Assembly (NCBI GenBank): GCA_027886175.1
Contig: JAJNNQ010000137.1
Span: 3,042,001-3,106,000, forward strand
Direction: 5' to 3'
DNA: 64,000 bases
DNA from: Phylloscopus collybita
Lineage: Eukaryota; Chordata; Aves; Passeriformes; Phylloscopidae
The notes beneath the pieces were generated by a model, which made no database searches, was not told the origin of the DNA, and saw only the letters and a program-made list of their open reading frames with translations. Each line of letters opens with the position of its first letter. Position 1 is the stretch's first letter. A program made the position numbers and the translations under genes. Below are positions 1-11,550 of this stretch, one piece after another.

Positions 1-3000
1 AACCTTATCATGGGTCAAAGGGCAATTCAAAAGTCAGTTTTGATGGGACCTTTTTTGAAGGTGAAAGAGTTGCACTTGATGGAGATGAACAGGTTGTTGT
101 CTGCGACCTCAGGGCCACAGGAAGAACCCTGACTATGGTGACTTTCCTTGTAGGCACTCTCCATTTTCTGCTTATTAATTTTGTTTTCAGTAGATCCAGA
201 AGCTGAATGGAGCACAATGAAAAAAAGATAAGCAAAGAAGAAATCAGGGAGCAGGATTGTTAAGTCTTATTTAGCTAGAAAAGGAGGAGGAAAATGAAGA
301 TTGAGATATTTTCTTCACTGAAATTGCTTCCAATGCAGTGTCCAGGGTGGTATTTTTAGGGGTGCACTGCATCATATGAAGTCTGCTTCTTAAGTCTGGG
401 TTATGTCCTAAATTCAGCTCAGGTGCTTGAACTTCAATTGCATTTTCCTCTTGACTCTACAGGATGGCAGAATCTGTTGGACTTGTGTTTTAGGTGGCCA
501 TAATCACTTACTGGAGGCATTAAATAGCTGTGTTGACTGAGTTAGTGTTTAACTTTAGGAGAAAGGTAATTATCCAGGTGATTGAAGTTAGGCTCAGGAT
601 CAGGCTTCTATCCTGAACTGGAGTCAGAGTTCCACCCCTCTCCTGGCTCTCTGTTATTTCTTCTTTCCTTTGTCAGCAAAGCACTGACACAAGAGTATTT
701 TGAGGAGAGAAAGGTGACTACAGATAGGTTATTGCTGGATTCTATGCAAAAGTTTTAAGGAGAGAACAATTTAGAGCCAGTACAGTAGCACCAAATATGG
801 TTGAGAGTAGTCCCCTTGAAGTCCTTCTCTGAAATGTGACTGGAAATTGGTTGATTATGAGCCAGCTCTGTCTTGGAGAGCCTTCTTTCATGCCATTGTT
901 TGGGTTTGAACTTGTCTGTTCTTTATTTTTGAATCTGACTCAAGCATACACAAGGGTGATCAACTTGCAATGTGGTTTTCTGTTTCAGAGAAAAAAAAAA
1001 AATTCTGTGAACTGTGAAAAAAAAAAAAAAAAAGGTTGCTGCCATTGCCATGGGAATAAGCTGTAGTTACAAGGAAGAGGAGTTCTGAGAAAATAGGACA
1101 TTTCTCTGGCACACAAGAACTAAAAAGTTCATAAGAAGTTTCCTGCAAGACTTTCCTTTGCTAACAAGTTCAGACTGGCAACGAGTAAATCTCTGCAATT
1201 TTAGCTTGTTTTATACTTTTTAAAAATTTATTTCACCCTGTTCTCAATCTGAGGAGAACCAATTCAGGAGAAACAAAATCCACAGATCAAAGTACCAAGC
1301 CTAAGTCACTACCCACCAGGAGAATCTTACAGCGGACACGAGCCTTGGAATTAGATTTATCTCTGTGCTCAGGCAGGGCTGCAAATAAAACCCAAGGGCT
1401 TTAGTAACTAAACACCAGGAATTCATTAGATGAAAACAAAGCATGTAGTTATTCCTGGGAATAGAGTGTTCCCTTTAACCAGAAGAGATGTGAGTTCCCA
1501 GGTTCTGGCTAAACAGGGCTGCCTAAAACTGAAGAGTATTTTAGATCCAGAACCAGCAAACAAAGGGAAGATTTACAGTGAGACCATCACCCAACCAGCC
1601 TAATTAAATGCAAATAAAGACAGATGTTGCAAAAGAATAAGCTACAAAGATCAATGAGGAAATGGCTGCTCAAAGCCCTCCTCAAATAGCTGTGACTGAG
1701 AAATGAGTTGGTGAAAATTAAAAGTCTGTGCGCAGACAATTCTTAATCAGAAGATGTTGTGATTTTTTTTTTTCCTTTCCACTACTTTGATTTTTAGCTG
1801 GCTTCAGAGCTCCAACATCCAGATGCTGGGTGTACAGCTCTGGAACTTCTGTTTTTGCATATATTAATTACTATGTATGGAAAGGTGAAAAAAACCCCAT
1901 TATTTCTTAAGTTCCAGTTATGTCTAGAGAGTCCATCCAAGTCTATTCTGAGGTTTTATAGATGTACAGAGAGGGAGAGAGTAGATCTCTGCCAGAGAGC
2001 TTGCTGGAAGCACATTCTGCCATGCCATCTATGGTGACTTAAGGTTTCCAGTTTCTTAAAGGAAGTTAAACACCTCAATATTTCAGTGTTCTGAAAATAT
2101 AAAGCAGTAAGTTACAACTGATATTGAAATTGTACCTAATTACATGAAACCAGTCTTTCTAAGTAGGCAGCATCTCTGAAGGCCTTGAAACCTCACTGGG
2201 CAGAGCACATGGATTTAGGAGAACTTGGGCTGTCTAATCCTGCCCTGAGTAAACTTGATCCCATTTTACCTGGGGGCCTGGCTATCTGGAGGGTTCAGTG
2301 ATGGGTTTTGTGGATCACAGGCCCTTCCATTCTCTAAGCACTGCTGGAAACACATCTGCAACAAGCCATCCATGCATGGGGGAGGCAGGACACGAGTGAG
2401 AAGGGTTGAAGAAGTCAGATGGCATTTGGAGCTCTCGTGTAATTCCTTCACTGAGCTCAAATCTGGCTGTGCTCCTTGTGCACCCACAAGTTGTCAGTTC
2501 TGTTTCTTTTCCATCACTGCACATGCTTTGTGCTGGTCCGATTTTCTCTGCATCTTCAGAATTTGTTTACAGACATCCACATTTAACGAGATTAAAAGGA
2601 AATACTGAATAATTCATTCAAACGAAGAATTGAACTGCAGTGACCTTTATGTTAATAAAAGTGCCCCTTTCCTCTGTGCAAACACTTTAGCCTTTGCAAA
2701 GCAGGGAATTCACTGCATCTGTTGAATTCACAAGTGGCTCTTTTTTTTTTTTTTCTTCTGTTTGTTTTGTTTTAAATAACTGCCTAAATAGCTGGAACCA
2801 GCATTGTGTTCCTCCTGCTGACTCACTGGTTTGCAAAAGCTCTGCACGATGAGTGTGACATCTTTAAACACCACCAGAATATACTGTTTCCTTTCAGCCA
2901 GGCGTAATCTGCAAGGATTCAGCACCTGTAAAACAACCATGTGGGGGGAAAAAAAAGTATCCCAGCTGGACACCAGTCACCCTCAGTACCTCCAGCCTCT

Positions 3001-3204
3001 GTGCCTTGCACCCTGGCTGTGCTGCTGTGCCATTCAAATGCCACTCACTGTGGCAACCCATGAAAGGATCCTGCTTTTGTTTCAGAAATCGTGCAGGGGA
3101 GGTGGAATTTGGCTGAGGCAAAAGAGCCCATGCTCACTGCAGTGGGTAATCCCAGTTCTTGCCTCTGCTGGGATGTGGAGTGTACTGACACTAACTACAA
3201 AGGG
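1..3204. other. Downstream intergenic sequence, no gene recognised
   Basis: Unique AT-rich sequence with short A/T runs (about 1017-1033 and 2742-2754). Open frames here are short, overlap on both strands and lack splice-site or family support. Confidence 0.6.
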
Positions 3205-4040
3205 GATGTGATCCAGAGGGAGCTGGACAGGCTGGACAAGGTGGGTCCTCTGCAAACCTGGTGAAGTTCAAAAAGGTCAAAAAGGTGCAAGGCCCTGCCC
3301 CTGGGTTGAGGCAATGCCAAGCACAAACACAGGTTGCGGGGGAGAGAAGGGATTGAGAGCAGCACTGAGAAGAAGGACTTGGGGTGTTGGTGGATGAGAA
3401 GCTCAGAATGCTCTTGGGCAATGTGCACTCACAGCCTGAAAGCTCAGCCACACCCTGGGCTGCATCTCAAGGGTGACCAGCAGAGGGTCACCCTGCTGGT
3501 CACCAGGGTCACCAGGGGATTCTGTCCCTCTGCCCTGCCCTGGTGAGACTCAGCCCTCAGTGCTGCTGCCAGCTCCTGAGCCCCCAGCACAGGAAGGATG
3601 TGGAGCTGTTGGAGTGAATCCAGAGGAGGTCATGAAGATGCTCCAAGGGCTGGAGACCATCTGGAACCAGGCTGGGAGAGCTGGGGGTGCTCACCTGGAA
3701 AAGGCTCCAGACAGACCTCAGAGACCCTTCCAGGACCTAAATGGGCTCCAGGTGAGGTGGAGAAGGACTTGGGACAAGGCCTGGAGTGACAGGACAAGGG
3801 GGAATGGCTTCAAACGAAAAGAGAGCAAGTTTGCATTAGCTATTAGAAAGAATTTCTTTATTGTGAAGGTAGTGAGGCTCTGGCACAGGCTGCCCAGAGA
3901 AGCTTTGGCTGCTCCACCCCTGGAAGTGTCCAAGGCCAGGTTGGATGGGACTTGGAGCAACCTGGGATAGTGGAAGGTGTCCCTGCCCATGGCAGGGGGT
4001 GGAACAAAATGGTCTTTAAGGTCCTTTCCAACATTGTAAG
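3205..4040 (+). mobile_element. CR1 LINE, 5'-truncated 3' end
   Basis: About 835 bp of recognisable CR1. It includes the GGATTGAGAGCAGC and GAAGGACTTGGGGT blocks, the GACAAGGGGGAATGGCTTCA block, AGGCTCTGGCACAGGCTGCC, and the terminal GTCTTTAAGGTCCTTTCCAA. The short open frames in it are remnants of the reverse-transcriptase region and 3' UTR. Longest CR1 copy in the window. Confidence 0.85.
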
Positions 4041-4303
4041 ATTTTACATAGGGAACCCTTTATAGGGTAGTATATTGTTTGAAATTATCAGAGTAAAAGG
4101 CCAAAAATCCACACACTAAAAAAAAATCCCTAAATCACTGCCTGGCAAAAACCACCTAGATCTAAACCCTGTGTAAGGCTGGCTATTCAGGGAGAGCAGA
4201 GGCTAATTTTGTGATTTTTTTTTTTTCTATTTGCTGTCCAATTTAGAAGGTCTTCACTGTGGTCAGCATCAGCTCCATGTCTGGAAAATGAGGACGGTAT
4301 TGT

Positions 4304-4334
<31 letters not shown>

Positions 4335-7300
4335 TGTGCACTTAGACCAAACTCTCCACTAAGGAGGTAATTTCTCATCTGTGCCTCTACAGAACTGTAC
4401 AGAACTGAACACAAGAGGGCTTCTCTTCTGCTGGGTGAGTTTTCAAGATACCGCTGCAAAGTAAAGGATCTGTGAGTTTTCTTGTGTTTATGTGCAAAAC
4501 GTTTTTATTTGCTTTTTGGAGACTCTTTGAATGTTTACTTGTAAGAATGTCTGCAGAAAGTTAAGTTGTCAGGAGGATTGGTGAGAATAAATATTCATGA
4601 GAATACTCTTGTTTCAAACTCTTTTGCGGCCATCTGTAAAAGCTTTTTTTTTATTATTCAAACAATGCTCAGCTTTTTGCAGATAATTTACCAACAAAAA
4701 AAAAAAAAAAAGGAAAGTACTTTTTTTCCTTTTTTTTATTTTTGAGAGGCAGCTGATGCTCTAGTAGAAAATCATAATTTCTGATGTGTGATTTAATATC
4801 CAGCAGTGACACAAAAAACCAGGAAAGATTAATGAGGATACTACTGATGTGCTATCAAAGAGACAAAAATATGTTTAAACCAACTATTTCGAACAGAGAA
4901 CAAATTAGTAAAAATACCACCTGTTTGTGAATAATTAAGGCAAACAAAACGTTCTCAATATATCAAACCACTTGTTTATAGCAGCAATTCCCTTTAATGT
5001 TGCTGTGATTCCTTAGTGTTGTTACACAGCCACCTTCTGCTCATAAGGAAAACTCTTCACAGTGGGAATTTTCTTCTTTTTTTTTTGTGTGTGAATCAGG
5101 ACTAACACAACTTAACTTTTCCTTTATTGGTCTTTTTATCTAATATCTGAGTTTTTCATAATCATATCAGTAGATAATCTCCAAAGTGCTCTGGCTCTAT
5201 ATTACCACACCTGCTTTTTTAAGGAGGACTGGTAATCTGTTTTTCATAGGAAAGGAAGTGTACAGAGGTAATATTTGCCCTTTGCTAAAGGCAAATCTGG
5301 AAAATGGGATTATGCCCAAATCTCTTCTGTATTGCCATTGCCACAAAATTCTATTTCCCGTTGCTATTCTATTCCTTCTTTACATTAAATCTGAAGCTCA
5401 AAGAGAGGGAAAATCAGGATGAACCTTTTTTTTTCTTGGATTTTCCCTGCACAAGGACTTCTCACCCTGGCTGGGGAACTGATTGTACACCATGAGTTCT
5501 GACCCAGCTCTGAGTTTCCTCTTTTCATTCTTTTCCTATTCCAGAAGTGACTTTTTTCAAGATTACTAAAACATTTGGTGTGCTGTTAAACTCCACATTA
5601 TCCTTCAACCACAAGTTAATTATTCATTGCATGTAGCTGTTTCAAGATCTTTAATTGATTTGTCTTTTTGGTGATGAGGCTGTGTAAGAAATTTTGCTTC
5701 CCTGCAGTGCTGTGTATTCCAGTGTGCCCATATCTCAAATTCCTAGGCTGTCACTTCTCCTGAAAGTCCTGGGGCCAGATATTTAATTTATCTCTACATT
5801 GAGAGGTGGAATTTGCTTTAAAAGTCGTTGGGATCTCTCACTTTTTTCTTTAAATAGGGATTTTTCCAAAGCACCCCGAATCTGTAAGAAATTCCCCCTG
5901 AAAACATAACAACAGAATCTGTTCAGGGCATTTCAATTTTTTCTGAAATCAGTCACTGAAAACCTTGAACAAGCCCTAAGTGCAAAGGAGAGAGTCTCCT
6001 CCTGGCCCATTGCACCAGGGTGGGAAGAAAGCAGGGACCCACTTCATGGTGCCCAGCCCCACATGGTGGGTGAAGTTCAGGGCTCAGGCAGTGAGATTCC
6101 AGCATTTCCTTCTGCAGCAGCACTGATGAACACTTGAGGGAAGCAATGTCCTTCCAGAGGAGGCATCTCCAGCATTCCAGGGGCCAGCCCTGCCATCAGT
6201 GTGGGTGCACCACATCCTCATGCACCTCCTTGGGTGAAATAGGTCAATGTGACAGCAACAGGGAATGGGGTCCACAGGAAAATTCTCTTTTCTCCCTAAC
6301 AAATAACTTGTAAGAATTTTTTTTCCTTTCTTTCCCCCCTTTTTTTTAAACATCCTCTCCCTCATCTTGAGCTGTTATTATCATTTTGAACACTACTCCT
6401 TGAAGAGCAGTCTCTGCTGCAGACTTTGTCCTGATTCTGACTGATCAGCAGAGACATGGATCAGGAAAACATGGCATTTATATGAGAAGGAATAGCAGCC
6501 CAAGCTCAAAATGAATCTTCTCTCTCCAGATCTCCTCTTTGATACATAACCTTGAAATTTTAATCTGTTTTTTTGTATCTACCACGATAACTGGGAGTCA
6601 CAACCAGCTGGGAGCTGTGTGGTTTGTGGATGGAGGAACAGATGGATTTTAAGCACGGACTTCACAAAGCTCTCCGTTCTGAAGGACTTTGGACACATCA
6701 AACCTGAACCAAAATCAATAAGGATACATCTCATCCATGGCTTTATCCCATGCCCTGCCTTAGACCCCAATTTGAATGTCACACACAGCAGTGAGTTTGG
6801 GCCCAGACTCTGAATTTATGATGAAAAATAAATTTCCCTCCCCGCTCCGAACGAAACTGGCTCACACTCTGCAGCTCCTGTCCTCCTGCTCTCTCTCCCT
6901 CATCAATTCTCTTTTCCCTTTCACACATCAGCTGCAAACATCTCATTTGGCTGGGATGCTGAAGGCAGGCTCATCTCTGGCAGTTCCAGACTGTTGATTC
7001 AATCAGCTCTTACATCAGCACTAACATAAGTAAGTGAAAAAGGCTCTTGAATTTCATCACCTTGCTAAAAAACTCGGATGGATTCCTGGAAGGATTATTC
7101 GATTTGCTTCACTGGGTTTTATAAAGGTTTGTACACAGCATTTAAACTATTATTATTTACTTTTAACAAGCTATTTATGTCCCACTCTCAACTGCCTAAT
7201 CAATACTGCTCTCCCATCTGTTCCGAGACCCTGACATCAGCAAATTTCAGTTCTCTGCTGAGTGAGTAAAAAGGAAGGAATAATTTAAACACAGGGAGTG

Positions 7301-8399
7301 AATGAGAGGAAAAACAGCCCAAGAGAGATTGAGATGAACTAAATCTCCATGTCCAAAGTTGGCCAGACATGCAGGAATCCAACTCCTCAACTTGCTAAGG
7401 ACATTGCTGAGAGCATTGAAGGAAGATGCTAGCATTCAGAGTAGATAAAAGTGGTTTCTTTCCCTCACAGGAAAAAAATTTTGATACTCATCAAAGCTAC
7501 TTGAATTAATTTTATTTCAAATTAATTTGTTGAGGCTTCTGGATTTTTCTTTACTTCACCCTGGAACAGACCCAGAGGCTTCACCCAGGCATTTCCAAGT
7601 GCATGACTGGCACAAAGCAACTTCTGAAATAGTTCTGGAGAGATGAAATCCCCCCTCTGTGAGCTGAAAGGTAAGAGAAGGATAAACATCTGGACGTGCA
7701 GGGAGGTGCAGAAGAGCAGAGGGCTGATCCAAAGGGAAGAGGTCTCAGTCCATTGCTGCCCTGCCATTGTCAAGGACTCAGGAGACACCTGGAATGTTTT
7801 ACCTGGTGTAAATCTGGAATAGTAACACTGAATTTTTTGGATAAGGTCACTCCAGCATGGGCTGATTTCTCCTTATTTGGAGATGGCAGGTCTAGGAAGA
7901 GAGGGATCAGGGCAGTATCTTCAGCCTGTTGGCATTATCACCAGGATCTTAGGATTTTAGCTAGGATATCAGAGAGATCACACCTGGGTTTACTTCACAG
8001 CATTTTTGGTGCTTGCTATCAAGGTAATGAACACTTAGCACTCCAGGAGCAGGCTGTAAGAGGGTTATAAGTTTCTCTGACAGAAATAATTAGTCCTTAG
8101 TGACTGTAGAGGGAGCTGAGGTTGTGCTTAGTCAGGTACAAACACCTACACTATACACACTCTAGTACAGGTATAAATCACAGACCTGATTTCTAAAGCA
8201 CTTTAATGCTACCTAAGCTGCAAATGTGTCACAGACACAATATTGGCTCAGTCCTGGTGTTGGTCTTACAGGCAGCTGGAGTGTGTTTCACTGGACTTGT
8301 TTATTGATCCCCTGTTGGGATGGGATCAACCTTCCTCTCCACGTGCCTCTGCTGATCATTTGGGAAAACTCCCTGTCCTGTCGAGCTGGACCCTTGGAG
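4041..8399. other. Downstream intergenic sequence, no gene recognised
   Basis: Holds poly-T and poly-A tracts (4308-4335, about 4695-4711) and AT-rich unique sequence. No exon with convincing protein similarity was found on either strand. Confidence 0.6.
4308..4335. repeat. 28-base poly-T tract
   Basis: Uninterrupted T run in the region downstream of the gene. Confidence 0.9.
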
Positions 8400-8487
8400 T
8401 ACCTGGCAGGGGTGGATTCATGGCTGGAATCCATGGCATCAGAGGTCTTTTTCAATCTAAACAATCCTATGATTCCACGATCCCTAT
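8400..8487 (+). mobile_element. CR1 LINE 3' tail fragment
   Basis: Weak CR1 tail, recognised by AGAGGTCTTTTTCAATCTAA and the final CCTATGATTCCA. The 5' limit is uncertain. Confidence 0.45.
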
Positions 8488-8684
8488 AGCTAAAGTCATA
8501 TGAAAAAAAAATAAAATAAGGCTTGTCCTTATCTATGGAAAATAGATTCCAAACTTAAAATCCAACTCAGGTCTGTGAAGAAAAGGGATCCTTACCACGT
8601 TAAGCAAGGTTTATGTCGTTTGCAGAGCCACACTCAAATAGAAACACTTTCCAGACCTCTCCTCTGTGGCAGCAGCAGAAGCTC

Positions 8685-9475
8685 TGTCTTGGGTTATGGA
8701 ACCAAAAATGTGTATTCTATTTCATTTGCTGAAAGCAGTTGGAGAATTGTTCCTCTTTATCTCTTGTAACTCTGGGAGGAGGCAGGCGGGTGCCTTCTGA
8801 TAATGGGCCAACTGTTCAAACCAGGTGGGGCAGTGTTCCTTATCTCTTTCACCATCTGTCCTCCCTCCAGGGGGATATCTTCTGCTAATGAACCATTAAG
8901 ACACCCCTAAAAGCGCACAAAATAGACTATCCACATTCCATCATCCTATTGTGAGATGCTCCACCCAGTGGGGGGAGCCAACCATTCCTACCTGGATAAA
9001 AACTGAGACACAGGAACACAGAAAGTATCCAGCTTCACCCGATTCTTGGGAGGAAGACCAGACCCCATATCACCATCACCAGACCCCTTCTCACCACTCC
9101 TGGACCCTTTTGCTACAGGATCATCTCTACTCCACCAGAACCACATCTGCCACTCCAGGAGGACTCACTTTTGGACTTTTGGACTTTTTTCCAACAGCCT
9201 GACCAACAGGGTGTCAGGTTGTAGCTCTGACTCTGTCAGGGTTCTCCAAAATTGGTGTTTGTTTGTTTGCTGGCTTGGTTGGGTGGTTTTGTTTTCTACT
9301 ATATTTGTATTGTTAGTATTCCTAGTAAAGAACTGTTATTCCTATTCCCAAATCTTTGCCTGAAAGCCCTTGATTGCAAAATTATAATTTGGCAGGGGGG
9401 TGAGGGGTTTACATTCCCCATTCTAAGGGAAACCCCAGTTTCCCTGGCAGATACCTCTCTTTCCAAACCAAGACA
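8685..9475 (+). mobile_element. Solo LTR, copy 1 (downstream of PRKCQ)
   Basis: A 791-bp element bounded by perfect 8-bp inverted termini, TGTCTTGG and CCAAGACA. Flanking pentamers AGCTC (8680-8684) and AGCAC (9476-9480) look like a target-site duplication with one mismatch. A TATA-like GGATAAAAA lies near 8994-9002 and an AGTAAA near 9326, favouring the + orientation. Two further copies occur at 33103 and 41570. No internal retroviral region is attached, so this is a solo LTR of an endogenous retrovirus; the 5-bp duplication would fit class I or ERV-L types. Confidence 0.85.
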
Positions 9476-11339
9476 AGCACAAAATCCAAAATCTCAAATC
9501 AAATGAATGTGCAGATGTTTGGGGCTGATTCCCTGGTGTAAATCAGGCACTGTGCCAGGGACACTGAGCTACACCTGTGGCAAATCACGGTGGAAAGCCA
9601 CTGGAGTGCTGAGTTATTTCTTCTGAAAATGGAGAGCTTGGTCATAGTTTCACCACTCTTCAGTATCAGTGTTTGGCTGAGCACTGATGGTGAGGAATAA
9701 ATGTGCATTTCAGAGAGTGACTCCACAGCGACCAGTTTTTATTACTTCTTTATACCAAGAAAAAAAAGCGCATTTCACATTTTCTCCTGCAGAGTCCCTC
9801 TGCAGCCCCAGCCCTGAACTTTCCTTGTCACCTTCTCAGCTATGTCTAGACTTAAAATTTTGGAAGACTTTGGAAGCACGAGATCTTAATCTCCCATATG
9901 CTCCTGTGCTGATAAAAGAACCACATCACAGCTCCCCAGAGCTCCATTGGAGACCCTCCATTTGGAACATGGGAAGTACTGCAAGGTGGTTGCTGCTGCT
10001 AAAAGCAGTGGCTTGAGTTGTTACAGCTGTTTCTCTTCAGTGGTTATTCCACATAAGTCTGTGAAAGAGTTGCTGATTCTCAACAAGGTATTTAATTGAA
10101 GTGTTAAGGCACTCAGTCCTCATTTCAGAAGGTTCAAGCCCTGCTTGTGGCTGTTTCTCAGCCAAAGCTGCTGTGGTCTTTTGTGGAGGCTTTCTATTTA
10201 TTCCTCTCTTTTCAGTACACCCAAAGAAAAAAGAAGCAAGTCTGTGATTTGGTGTAGAGACAGCCCAGCACAAAGGAAAAAACAGCATTCTACTTCCCAT
10301 CTGAATTCCAGTGCCACCAGATCTCCTGAAGAACCAAACCACATTATTGAGCTTTAACATCTTTACGAGAAAGGTCGCTCGGTGTCACTGCCGACCTCTC
10401 CCTCACTAACTCAAAAATGCCACTGTGCCCAGGGATTTATTATCCCTGTGATGATTGTGTGCTCCATTTCCCCCGTTTTGTCAGGTTTTTTCACTCCTTT
10501 CATTCTGCCCAGAATGACCAGAACTGAGCTGATTTGCTGGGTGGATTGTTGTTCCTTTTCAATGAGCGTTGCTATTTTGTCCCTTTCTCTCCACTGCTTT
10601 GGCCCCATGACATTTTCTGGGCAGGAAAAAGGGAGGCAATGAGAGGTTGTATCTTGAACAATTTCACCCTGGTGGAAAATACCAATAACTTAAAATAAAT
10701 ATGCTCACTGAGATATCACATTATCCTGCTGAGCTCATGTACGGCAGAGATAAAATGGCTTTTTTAGAACTGATTTTTCTTTTTCCACCAGCTGAATGGA
10801 ATATGAAAATACACAGTTTAAAGTAACTGTTAGAAAAAAGGTTACACATGATGCTATCAACAGAAGGGAGCTGAAAATTAAATGGAAATGATTACCAAAG
10901 AACTCATTTCCTTTGCTACTGGGAGGCTAACAACAATAATAAAATAGAATTTAGAAGTGAAAGCTGAGATTCTTCCTTTGATGTCTGAATATTTTCAGTT
11001 TATGTTCCTTTAAAATAAAAGGCCACATCATAAATTAAATGTGGTACTTAATTTTTATTTTCTCTCCACTCAAGCAGCATGTTTTCCTCTAGGTGATTAT
11101 TAAAATAATGATTCACCTCCCCAGCTGCTGTACACTGGCAGGTTTTTGTTTAGGCAGAGGAGCAGCATGAGTTGGGTCATGGCTGGGTCCCAGACAGGCA
11201 GAATCCAGCTGACTTTTGGAACAGAGATTAAGAGTAATATATTTTTTTTTTTTTTATTTCAACGTGTGAAAATGCAGATTGAGAAAGAGCTGATGCCCTT
11301 GAGCTTCATAGTAACTGAGCATCTCCTATGATGTATCTC
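9476..11339. other. Downstream intergenic sequence, no gene recognised
   Basis: Unique sequence between LTR copy 1 and a CR1 tail. The AT-rich part at 10640-11110 has no recognised repeat. No supported gene. Confidence 0.55.
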
Positions 11340-11550
11340 CTGTGATTGAATCACAGAATGGTTTGGATTGGAAAGGACTTTAAAGATCATTTCATTCCAC
11401 CCCCTGCCATGGGCAGGGACACCTCCCAGTGTCCCAGGTTGCTCCAAGTCCCATCCAGCCTGGCCTTGGACACTTCCAGGGATCCAGGGGCAGCCACAGC
11501 TTCTCTGGGCAACCTGTGCCAGGGCCTCACTACCCTCTGAGTAAAAATAA
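11340..11550 (-). mobile_element. CR1 LINE 3' fragment
   Basis: Reverse-oriented CR1 tail: ATCACAGAATGGTTTGGATT, GCCATGGGCAGGGACACCTC, then CAGCCTGGCCTTGGACACTT and TCTCTGGGCAACCTGTGCCA. Confidence 0.85.

Noticed and set aside
8..235. Minus-strand frames at the window edge as a last PRKCQ exon or neighbouring gene
   Set aside because: The true last PRKCQ exon was found at 16292-16447, and these frames match no family I recognise.
3473..3990. Long frames on both strands around 3.5-4.0 kb
   Set aside because: They lie inside a CR1 LINE copy and are repeat-derived.
8951..9202. Shared open frame in the three solo LTRs (similar peptides near 9.0, 33.4 and 41.8 kb)
   Set aside because: Similarity is explained by LTR copies being homologous DNA; the frames shift and differ between copies, and LTRs do not normally encode this.
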